In this document: positions 1 through 5,600 of the stretch, in pieces | Layout of the letters: every line of letters starts with the position of its first letter | Numbering within the stretch: the first letter of the stretch is position 1 | Source: Opitutia bacterium | GTDB lineage: Bacteria > Verrucomicrobiota > Verrucomicrobiia > Opitutales > UBA953 | Length of the DNA: 7,473 nucleotides | Direction: 5' to 3' | Assembly: GCA_021204635.1 (NCBI GenBank) | Contig: JAJPZB010000149.1 | Span: forward strand, 1 to 7,473 | Translations under genes and position numbers: made by a program | The notes under the pieces: generated by a model | What the model saw: only the letters and a program-made list of their open reading frames with translations | Told to the model about the DNA's origin: nothing | The model's database searches: none

Positions 1-12
1 TATCGTGGTCCC

Positions 13-33
13 CTCCCGCTAACTTAGCGGGAG
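13..33. repeat. Perfect palindrome, 10-base arms (hairpin 1)
   Basis: CTCCCGCTAA (13-22) is followed after one base by its exact reverse complement TTAGCGGGAG (24-33). Such a palindrome could form a cruciform or an RNA hairpin in either direction. No T-run follows on either strand, so it is not a classical intrinsic terminator. It sits next to a second palindrome and the G-rich repeat, so I read it as part of a compound repeat element. It could instead end the transcript of a gene lying left of the window. Confidence 0.75.
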
Positions 34-35
34 AA

Positions 36-53
36 TCGCGCATAAATGCGCGA
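36..53. repeat. Perfect palindrome, 8-base arms (hairpin 2)
   Basis: TCGCGCAT (36-43) and ATGCGCGA (46-53) are exact reverse complements separated by AA. The hairpin starts three bases after hairpin 1 and ends seven bases before the G-rich repeat at 60. Two strong palindromes side by side are typical of REP/BIME-type intergenic elements. No transposase of the REP-associated kind is visible in this window. Confidence 0.7.
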
Positions 54-59
54 GATTGA

Positions 60-84
60 GTTAGTGGTGGCGGGTTGGTGGTGG
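60..84 (+). repeat. G-rich GTTRGTGGTGG repeat, left copy
   Basis: GTTAGTGGTGG (60-70) and GTTGGTGGTGG (74-84) form a degenerate direct repeat of period 14 on the plus strand. The same core recurs at 349-377 (minus strand), 2428-2474 (inside the dGTPase gene) and 7406-7463. GGTTGGTGGTGG holds four GG tracts with loops of one or two bases, which is a two-tetrad G-quadruplex pattern. Confidence 0.75.
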
Positions 85-126
85 GGGATTTTGCAGGGGT
101 CGCAAAATCACGGAGTTCACCACCAA
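75..126. repeat. Nested inverted repeat built on the G-rich core
   Basis: The outer arms TTGGTGGTG (75-83) and CACCACCAA (118-126) are exact reverse complements. Nested inside are GATTTTGC (87-94) and GCAAAATC (102-109), also exact, around the seven-base loop AGGGGTC. The whole could fold as a two-storey hairpin with an asymmetric internal loop (84-86 against 110-117). There is no T-tail. It continues the compound element that begins with the palindromes at 13-53. Confidence 0.7.
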
Positions 127-326
127 TTGATCAGTTGCTCGTTTTTCCTCTTCGCGCCTACTTTGCCGAGCCTGCTCGCGATCACCCGTCCTTCCCGAGA
201 GTAAACTACGTTTCTGGAACTTCTTGCCACGACTTCCTGCACTTTTTTGGGCAATGCCGTTGTTGGCGTAGCCTGCTTTTTTGCATTCCCTTCGCCACCA
301 TCCTGATTTTTTTGCCGTGCAGTCAT
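117..326 (-). CDS. Doubtful small basic protein (about 69 aa)
   Basis: I do not recognise this reading frame. It starts at an ATG (326-324) and begins MTARQKNQDG. It is rich in Lys, Arg and Gln, with a more protein-like middle (KKVQEVVARSSRNVVYSREG). It ends INWW followed by a TGA, and those last codons are supplied by the inverted G-rich repeat at 118-126. A GTG at 356 would extend it into the other repeat copy. There is no Shine-Dalgarno sequence before either start, no signal peptide and no membrane segment. It lies between two inverted repeat copies, downstream of pyrE on the same strand. It may be a chance frame, a decayed gene, or a passenger of the repeat element; other frames overlap it. 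Confidence 0.2.
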   Translation of the reverse strand: MTARQKNQDGGEGNAKKQATPTTALPKKVQEVVARSSRNVVYSREGRVIASRLGKVGAKRKNEQLINWW

Positions 327-380
327 GTGAATTAAAAATTTTGCGATTCTCACCACCGACCCAACTCACCACCAACCTAC
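327..380 (-). repeat. G-rich repeat, inverted copy just downstream of pyrE
   Basis: On the minus strand this reads GGTTGGTGGTGAG (377-365) then GGTCGGTGGTGAG (361-349), a tandem pair of period 16. TCGCAAAAT (346-338) and TTCAC (331-327) follow. The left copy on the plus strand has the same order: G-rich core, TCGCAAAAT (100-108), TTCAC (116-120). The two are therefore diverged inverted copies of one longer sequence. The repeat begins five bases after the pyrE stop codon with its G-rich strand in the pyrE sense direction. Confidence 0.7.
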
Positions 381-384
381 GCGC

Positions 385-951
385 TCAGGAGCCCGGGTGG
401 ATGGCGGGGATTGCCGCGAGCTCTGGCGGGAGAGCGTCTGCCGGGTATGTTGGGAACGCCATCGAGAGAAGGGCGACGAGGGGCATCGGCAGGACTGCGT
501 TGCCGGCGGAGCGATCCACGAGGCACGCACATGCAACGGTGGTGGCGCCGAAAGATTTCACGATGTCGGCGCATTCCACGACGCGCCCGCCGCGCGTGAC
601 GACGTCTTCCGCGATGAGAATTTTTTCTCCCGCCTTCATCGAAAAATTGCGGCGCAGGACGAGTTTGCCATTTTCTTTTTCCGCGAAAATGAAGCGCAAC
701 CCGAGTTGCCGCGCGATTTCCTGCCCCACGACGAGGCCGCCCATCGCGGGCGCGAGCACGGTTTCTGCGCCGAGACCGCGCAGTTTTGGCGCTAGCATTT
801 CCACGAGGCGCGTGATTTTGTCCATGTATTGGCAAACCTGCGCGCATTGGAAAAATTTGGGGCTGTGCAAACCGCTACGCAGAATGAAATGCCCCGTCAG
901 GAGCGCGCCGCTTTCCGAAAAAATTTTGATTATTTCTTCTTGTTGATTCAT
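385..951 (-). CDS. pyrE: Orotate phosphoribosyltransferase
   Basis: This cytoplasmic enzyme joins orotate to PRPP to give OMP and pyrophosphate, the fifth step of de novo pyrimidine synthesis. The 188-residue product shows the family layout: an N-terminal segment with GHFILRSGLHSPKFF (residues 20-34), the VLAPAMGGLVVGQEIA region (65-80), the flexible catalytic loop around AEKENGKLVLRR (90-101), and the PRPP-binding motif ILIAEDVVTRGGRV (111-124) with acidic pair E115/D116. The C-terminus ends IPAIHPGS, as usual for the family, so the gene looks complete. The loop reads TRGGR rather than the common TTGGS, a variant I know from other bacterial PyrE proteins. The start ATG has no clear Shine-Dalgarno sequence. 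The gene is divergent from the DUF2851 operon, and its stop is followed at once by a G-rich repeat. Confidence 0.95.
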   Translation of the reverse strand: MNQQEEIIKIFSESGALLTGHFILRSGLHSPKFFQCAQVCQYMDKITRLVEMLAPKLRGLGAETVLAPAMGGLVVGQEIARQLGLRFIFAEKENGKLVLRRNFSMKAGEKILIAEDVVTRGGRVVECADIVKSFGATTVACACLVDRSAGNAVLPMPLVALLSMAFPTYPADALPPELAAIPAIHPGS

Positions 952-1158
952 GGCAAAAGTGGATTAGACGCGGAAAATTTTATTGCTTCAACTTCAAATT
1001 CTTCGAGATAGTTTCCGCAATTTTTTCGCCGCAAAACGCATGGCAAAACACTCTCGAACATGAGCGAAATCAACAGCAATTACGCCGCCTCGGCGCCAAT
1101 TTCCCGCCGGACGCCGTCGGATTCCTGCTGCGCCGGTGCGGTCGCGGAGGTGCAGGGA
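952..1158. promoter_or_regulatory. Divergent spacer between pyrE and the DUF2851 operon
   Basis: Promoters for both pyrE (minus) and the four-gene plus-strand operon should lie here. The first 108 bases are AT-richer than the flanking genes. A possible but poor plus-strand sigma70-like pair is TTGCTT (983-988) and GAGATA (1005-1010), 16 bases apart; I would not rely on it. GCGGAAA (970-976) and TTTCCGC (1012-1018) are a 7-base inverted repeat with arm centres 42 bases apart. Bases 1060-1158 are open in frame with the next gene but are probably leader rather than coding. Confidence 0.35.
1146..1150 (+). promoter_or_regulatory. Strong Shine-Dalgarno GGAGG that sets the DUF2851 start
   Basis: GGAGG lies eight bases before the ATG at 1159, an ideal spacing. 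The upstream in-frame ATG at 1060 is preceded by ACACTCTCGAAC, which has no purine-rich site. The conserved part of the protein begins a few residues after the 1159 ATG, so both lines of evidence favour the later start. Confidence 0.7.
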
Positions 1159-2328
1159 ATGTTCGGCCCCGTGAGCGTCTCGGAAACGCTCATTCAAAAG
1201 ATTTGGCTTCGCGGCGATTTTCGGCGCGACGGGCTGAAAACGCTTTCCGGCGCGGAGGTGGAAGTCGTGCGCGCGGGAATGTGGAATAAGCTTGACGGGC
1301 CGGATTTTTTGCGTGCGGAGCTCATTATCGGCGGGAAGCGCGTTCGCGGCGATGTCGAGATCCATTTCTACGCCGACGATTGGTTTGCGCACTCCCACGC
1401 CGCGAATCCGGCGTATGGGAAAGTCGTTTTGCACGTCGTTTTTTTCCCGCCGAGCAACGAAAATATTCCCCGCAACAATGCCGCCGGCGAACCGATGGAG
1501 ACGCTCGTGCTGTTTCCCTTTTTGAAGTGCGACATCGAGGAATATGCCTCGGAAGACGCGCTCGCGAAGATTGAAGGCCGCGACAGCGCCGAGAATGTCA
1601 CGGAGATTTTGGCAGGCGTCCCCGCCGACGAGCGCTTCAAGTTTTTGCGCGACAATGCCTTTATTCGCTGGGAGCAAAAAGTGCGCTTTATGCGGCGGCG
1701 CCTCGACGCAGTCGGCGGCTGGGAAAAAGTGGCGCACCGGCTGATTTTGGAAACGCTCGGGCTGCGGCGAAATCGCGAGCCGATGTCGCGCCTCGCCGAG
1801 CGCTTTTCGCCCTCGACGATGTTGCTCATGAATTCGCAAAAACTCTTCTCGGTAGAGGCGGGAACGTGGCGACTTTCGGGCACGCGACCGGCGAATCTCC
1901 CGCGTGCGCGCTTGGAGCAATACCTTTCTCTTTTGCAAAAAAATCCGGCGTGGGCGACGCAGTTGCGGAAATTTTTGAAAACTCTGCCGGCGGCAAACGT
2001 GCTCGGTGGTGGCGCAGGGACAAAGAAATTTCGCGCCGCGGCGAGAATGCAACGCGCGCACAAGGAAATTTTTGACGGCATTTTCGCGAAGACAATCGGC
2101 GGGACGCGCTTTGAGACCGTGCTTTGCGACGCGTTTTTCCCGCTGTTCTCGGCGGCGACAGGCGCGGATTTGTCTGCGTGGTGGTTTCACTGGTTTCTCG
2201 GCGACGCGCCCGGAAATGTCCCGAAAATCTTGCGCGAAAATTCTGTCGCGACAACGGAGCAGCCGTATTGCAACGGGATTTTCCAGGGCTTGATTCAGGC
2301 GTCGCTGTTCTCGACACCGCGCGGGTAA
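1159..2328 (+). CDS. DUF2851 family protein of unknown function
   Basis: The 389-residue protein carries the signature of the uncharacterised DUF2851 family. It starts with SETLIQKIWLRGDF (8-21), then NKLDGPDF (43-50), GDVEIH (64-69), DW (74-75), HSH (78-80) and Y86 followed by VVLHVVF (89-95). The dense conserved Asp, Glu and His residues look like a catalytic or metal-binding centre, but no activity is established to my knowledge. The C-terminal half is helical-looking, with a family-like RPANLPRARL stretch. There is no signal peptide or membrane span, so it is probably cytoplasmic. An in-frame ATG at 1060 would add 33 residues (including SDSCCAGAVAE) that look unconserved and lack a ribosome site. 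It is first in the run of four plus-strand genes, 30 bases ahead of the dGTPase start. Confidence 0.8.
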   Translation: MFGPVSVSETLIQKIWLRGDFRRDGLKTLSGAEVEVVRAGMWNKLDGPDFLRAELIIGGKRVRGDVEIHFYADDWFAHSHAANPAYGKVVLHVVFFPPSNENIPRNNAAGEPMETLVLFPFLKCDIEEYASEDALAKIEGRDSAENVTEILAGVPADERFKFLRDNAFIRWEQKVRFMRRRLDAVGGWEKVAHRLILETLGLRRNREPMSRLAERFSPSTMLLMNSQKLFSVEAGTWRLSGTRPANLPRARLEQYLSLLQKNPAWATQLRKFLKTLPAANVLGGGAGTKKFRAAARMQRAHKEIFDGIFAKTIGGTRFETVLCDAFFPLFSAATGADLSAWWFHWFLGDAPGNVPKILRENSVATTEQPYCNGIFQGLIQASLFSTPRG

Positions 2329-2358
2329 CGCGCGAAAATGTTCCACAAAATGGAAACC

Positions 2359-3735
2359 ATGAAGTGGGAGAAATTGTTGTCGCCGAAGCGCTTCGGTAGT
2401 TCTCGCGGCGTGCGCGGCGAGAACGCCGGGTTGGTGGCGGGCAATTTTTCCCACGACAATGGGGTTGGTGGTGGCGACAAACGCCGCGACAACAATGACG
2501 GCAGAAACCGCAGCGAGTTTGAGCGCGACTATGGCAGGGTGCTCTATTCGAGCGCGTTCCGGCGCTTGCAAGACAAGACACAGGTCTTCCCGCTCGGCCG
2601 CAACGACTACGTCCGGACGCGGCTGACGCACAGTTGCGAGGTCTCGCACGTGGGCAATTCCATCGGGATGTGGGTTGGCAACGAGCTCGTGCGGCGCCAC
2701 GATCTGCGGCGCTTCGGCATCGCGCCCGAGCATTTCGCCTACGCCGTTTCCGCCGCGTGCTTAGCGCACGACGTCGGCAATCCGCCCTTTGGCCATCTCG
2801 GCGAAAACGCGATTGAGGCGGCGCTGAAAAAAATCGGCTACGACAGAAAATTCGAGGGCAACGCGCAGGGATTTCGCCTGCTCACGCGGGTGCTCGACCC
2901 CATTGACGGTCGAGGGCTGCGGCTGACTGCCGCGACGCTCGGCGCCTTCTCGAAATATCCGTGCACGGAAAAATATTCCGCAGAGCAAGCCGCCGCCGGA
3001 GTTGTCGCGATAGAGTGCAAAAAATTTGGCTATATTCCCGAAGACGCTGAGGCAATGCGCTTTGTCGCGGAAGAAACCGGCATGCTCCCGCGAGGCTGCG
3101 ACAAAGCCGGTTTCCCCGCGTGGTGCCGCCACCCGCTCGCGTTTTTGACCGAGGCGGCGGACGATCTTTGCTACCTCGTCGCCGACATCGAGGACGCCTG
3201 CGTCTCGAACGTGATTTCGTTTGAAAATGCCTTTGCGCAACTCGGCCGCTTTTTGAGCGCGGACGAGCGGGAATACGCGCGGCGCCTCGCGTCGAGAGAA
3301 AGCGAGAGCGGCGCAATTCATTACATGCGCGCGACGGTGATCGGCGTGTGCATCCGCGCGGTTTGCGAGACTTTTTTGGCGAATGAATACGCGATTTTGG
3401 CAGGCAAATTCTCCACGACGCTCATCGAAAAATCCTGCCTCGGGCGCGATGTCGCGGAACTCCGCGAATTTTCGGAAAAATTTGTTTACAACGCCAAGCA
3501 GGTTATTGAAATCGGGCTTCGCGGCGTGAATGTTATTCGTGCGCTCGTGAAATTTTTTGGCGAATGGGTGAAAAATCCTGCGGGTTCGGAGAGCGAGAAA
3601 ATCGGGATTTTTGCCGGCGAAACTGCGGTGAAATGCAAGACGGAGGAGGAGCGATTGTTGTGCATGCTCGACTATATTTCGGGCATGACGGATTCGTTTG
3701 CGCTCGCGACATACCACAAAATTTTTGGGACGTAA
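2359..3735 (+). CDS. dgt: Deoxyguanosine triphosphate triphosphohydrolase (dGTPase), HD superfamily
   Basis: The enzyme cleaves dGTP to deoxyguanosine and triphosphate, adjusting the dNTP pool. The 458-residue protein shows RRLQDKTQVFPL (68-79), RTRLTHSCEVSHVG (86-99), the HD motif LAHDVGNPPFGHLGE (135-149; H137, D138, H146), EGNAQGFRLL (166-175), EAADDLCYLVADIEDA (265-280; likely final metal ligand D268 or D269) and the typical end LDYISGMTDSFALATYHKIFG. I chose the ATG at 2359 because homologues begin M-x-W-E-x-L-L-x-x-K-R; in-frame ATGs also exist at 2338 and 2350, and none has a good ribosome site. Oddity: about 37 residues separate KRFG from the conserved RSEFERDYGR, where I expect roughly 11. 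The extra part is Gly- and Asn-rich and encoded by the G-rich repeat. The gene probably is translated with its neighbours and is most likely housekeeping. Confidence 0.92.
   Translation: MKWEKLLSPKRFGSSRGVRGENAGLVAGNFSHDNGVGGGDKRRDNNDGRNRSEFERDYGRVLYSSAFRRLQDKTQVFPLGRNDYVRTRLTHSCEVSHVGNSIGMWVGNELVRRHDLRRFGIAPEHFAYAVSAACLAHDVGNPPFGHLGENAIEAALKKIGYDRKFEGNAQGFRLLTRVLDPIDGRGLRLTAATLGAFSKYPCTEKYSAEQAAAGVVAIECKKFGYIPEDAEAMRFVAEETGMLPRGCDKAGFPAWCRHPLAFLTEAADDLCYLVADIEDACVSNVISFENAFAQLGRFLSADEREYARRLASRESESGAIHYMRATVIGVCIRAVCETFLANEYAILAGKFSTTLIEKSCLGRDVAELREFSEKFVYNAKQVIEIGLRGVNVIRALVKFFGEWVKNPAGSESEKIGIFAGETAVKCKTEEERLLCMLDYISGMTDSFALATYHKIFGT
2383..2396. repeat. 14-base perfect palindrome within dgt
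   Basis: CCGAAGC (2383-2389) and GCTTCGG (2390-2396) form an uninterrupted palindrome. It encodes part of the conserved PKRFG residues, so protein constraint accounts for most of it. It stands directly before another inverted repeat (2400-2423) and the G-rich copies, which is the same order as at the left edge of the window. Confidence 0.5.
2400..2474 (+). repeat. G-rich repeat copies plus hairpin inside dgt
   Basis: An inverted repeat, TTCTCGC (2400-2406) with GCGAGAA (2417-2423) around a ten-base loop, precedes GGGTTGGTGGCGG (2428-2440). A second copy, GGGTTGGTGGTGG, lies at 2462-2474. The copies are 34 bases apart, so they are read in different frames (as GLVAG and GVGGG). That indicates similarity at DNA level rather than a repeated peptide. 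From the first copy, CGGGTTGGTGG through ATTTT resembles bases 71-92 of the left-edge element. The stretch coincides with the extra N-terminal residues of the dGTPase. Confidence 0.6.
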
Positions 3736-3749
3736 GCATTTAAGCGGAG

Positions 3750-5600
3750 ATGGAAAAAACCAAAAGCAAGCCCAAAGTCCATTTTTTCGCCACGTATTCT
3801 TCGCTCTGGCGCCGGTTTTTGTCTCCATATCGCTGGCAGCTTTTGCTCGCGGTGGTGTGCGGTGCGTTTGCTGCGGCGACTGCGGGCTTTGGCTTGCCGA
3901 TGATGATCGACAAGGTTTTCCCCGTGGTTTTCGGGCAAGCGCCGTTGCCCGATTTTCTGCAGGAATACGTGGAAAGCCACGTGCCGGCTGATAAAATCCC
4001 CGAGGTCACGCTCTGGGCTGCCGCCGCCGCGATGCCGCTGATGATCTTCTTTCGAGGCGCATTTTCGTTCGCGAACATGTACTTCATGAGCAAGATCGGG
4101 CTGCGGATTTTGGAAGATATCCGCATCAAGGTCTTCGCCCGCCTGCAAGAACTTCCGCTCGCGTTTCACGACCGCTCGTCGCGCGGCAACCTCGTCGCGA
4201 CAACCGTTTATTACACGCAAAATTTGCAGCACAACATGCTTTCGATCACGAACGACCTCGTGATTCAGCCGCTGACGCTGCTTTCCGCCGTCGGCGTTCT
4301 CGTTTTTCAGGCGGTCACGAGCAAGGGCACGCTCGTGCTCTTGGCAAACATTTTGATCGCGGGAATTTGCATTCCCGTCGTGAAGCGGATTGGCGACAAG
4401 GTCATCGAAAAAATGCGGCAGATGTTGTTCGGCTTTGGCGATATCGCCTCAATTGTCCAGGAAAATCTTTCCGCCCAGCGCGACGTCCGCATTTTCGCCT
4501 TGGAAAAACAGCAGACTGCGCTTTTGCAGACGCGGCTTCGGGGGCTCGTGAACGCGCTTTTCAAGATGAGCGCGTGGCGCAGCGCGGTGACGCCGATCAT
4601 CGAAATCCTGAGCGTCATCGCCCTCGCATGCTCCCTCTACATGGGCATTCGCGCCGGAATTGAGCTGCCGCAATTCACTGCAATCGCGCTCGCGCTTTAC
4701 TATTGCTACACGCCGATAAAGCGGCTCGGCGAAATTTACAACACGCTGCAAATTGCAGGCGTCGCGCTCAAGGGAATCGACGCCGTGATTTTCGCGAAAG
4801 ACGAAATGCCCGAGCCCGCCGAGCCGACGCCGATGCCCGCCGTGCGCGGCGATGTCGAATTTTCCGGCGTGTCGTTCGCGTATCGCGCGAAAGCGCCGGT
4901 GTTGCGCGACATCAATGTGTCGGTGCCGGCGGGGCAAGTTGTCGCGCTCGTGGGGCCGAGCGGCGCGGGCAAGACGACGTTTATCAATTTGCTTTGTCGT
5001 TTTTACGACGTCGCGACGGGCAGCGTGAAAATCGACGGCGTTGACGTGCGCAACATCTCGCGCGCGGATCGCGTCGCGATGGCGGGCTTGGTCTCGCAGT
5101 CGCCGGTGCTGTTTCGCGGGAGTGTCAATGCAAATATCGGGATTGGCAGGCCCGGCGCGACGGACGACGAAATTCGCCGTGCGGGAACTCTCGCCGCAGT
5201 CGATGATTTCATCAACGAGACTCCCGAGGGCTACGAGCGGCAAATCGGCGAGGGCGGCGAAGGCCTTTCCGGCGGGCAGCAGCAGCGCGTCGCCATCGCG
5301 CGCGCATTCCTGAAAAACGCGCCGATTTTGATTTTGGACGAGGCGACTGCGGCGCTCGACACGCTGAACGAAGAGCGCGTCCAAAATGCACTCGACCGCC
5401 TTATGCGCGGCCACACGGTGTTCATCATCGCGCACCGCTTTTCCACGATTCGCCGCGCAAACCGCATTCTCGTTTTTGAATCGGGCCGCATCGTCGGCGA
5501 TGGCACGCACGCCGAGCTCTACAAAAAATCCGCGCTCTATCGCGGGCTCTACGACAAACAGGTCGCCGCCGGCGCAAAGAAAGGAACTGCCGCGAAATGA
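3750..5600 (+). CDS. ABC exporter half-transporter, MsbA-like (first of a pair)
   Basis: An inner-membrane ATP-driven exporter subunit of 616 residues with membrane domain fused to ATPase. Hydrophobic segments lie near residues 27-52, 86-110, 168-190, 192-212, 279-301 and 305-325. The ATPase domain has aromatic A-loop residue Y378, Walker A GPSGAGKTT (402-410, K408), Q-loop Q450, signature LSGGQ (506-510), Walker B ILILDE (526-531, catalytic E531), D-loop ALD and switch H562. All catalytic positions are intact. A loop of some 35 residues after the first segment, with KVFPVVFG, is shared in outline with the next gene. The start is 14 bases after the dgt stop; the only purine-rich site, GGAG, touches the ATG and is too close to be ideal. 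Substrate is not readable from sequence; lipid A or another lipid is the family-based guess, a multidrug role the alternative. Confidence 0.9.
   Translation: MEKTKSKPKVHFFATYSSLWRRFLSPYRWQLLLAVVCGAFAAATAGFGLPMMIDKVFPVVFGQAPLPDFLQEYVESHVPADKIPEVTLWAAAAAMPLMIFFRGAFSFANMYFMSKIGLRILEDIRIKVFARLQELPLAFHDRSSRGNLVATTVYYTQNLQHNMLSITNDLVIQPLTLLSAVGVLVFQAVTSKGTLVLLANILIAGICIPVVKRIGDKVIEKMRQMLFGFGDIASIVQENLSAQRDVRIFALEKQQTALLQTRLRGLVNALFKMSAWRSAVTPIIEILSVIALACSLYMGIRAGIELPQFTAIALALYYCYTPIKRLGEIYNTLQIAGVALKGIDAVIFAKDEMPEPAEPTPMPAVRGDVEFSGVSFAYRAKAPVLRDINVSVPAGQVVALVGPSGAGKTTFINLLCRFYDVATGSVKIDGVDVRNISRADRVAMAGLVSQSPVLFRGSVNANIGIGRPGATDDEIRRAGTLAAVDDFINETPEGYERQIGEGGEGLSGGQQQRVAIARAFLKNAPILILDEATAALDTLNEERVQNALDRLMRGHTVFIIAHRFSTIRRANRILVFESGRIVGDGTHAELYKKSALYRGLYDKQVAAGAKKGTAAK

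Noticed and set aside
13..53. Integron attC sites or intrinsic terminators
   Set aside because: No integrase gene or attC-type core sites with the expected pairing are seen, and neither palindrome has a T-tail on either strand.
1437..1447. Long T-run in the DUF2851 gene (and an A-run near 1936) as programmed frameshift sites
   Set aside because: The frame stays open with family-like sequence on both sides, so no frameshift is needed. Such runs are common in this genome's codon use.
2001..2018. Another copy of the G-rich repeat inside the DUF2851 gene (CTCGGTGGTGGCGCAGGG)
   Set aside because: Only about nine bases match the core, and the preceding GTT/GGTT part is missing. A Gly-Gly-Gly codon run explains it. 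A similar short match at 539-548 in pyrE encodes ordinary PyrE residues.
994..2733. A 579-codon open frame on the minus strand opposite the DUF2851 and dgt genes
   Set aside because: Its product is Arg/Ala/His-rich with no recognisable domain, and both sense-strand genes carry clear family motifs. It is a shadow caused by GC-biased codon use. The same applies to the long minus-strand frames at 2761-3828 and 4449-5510.
2359..3735. dGTPase as part of an anti-phage dNTP-depletion system
   Set aside because: Some dGTPases do protect against phage, but the neighbours here (DUF2851, lipid-type exporter pair, pyrE) are housekeeping in nature and no other defence gene is present.
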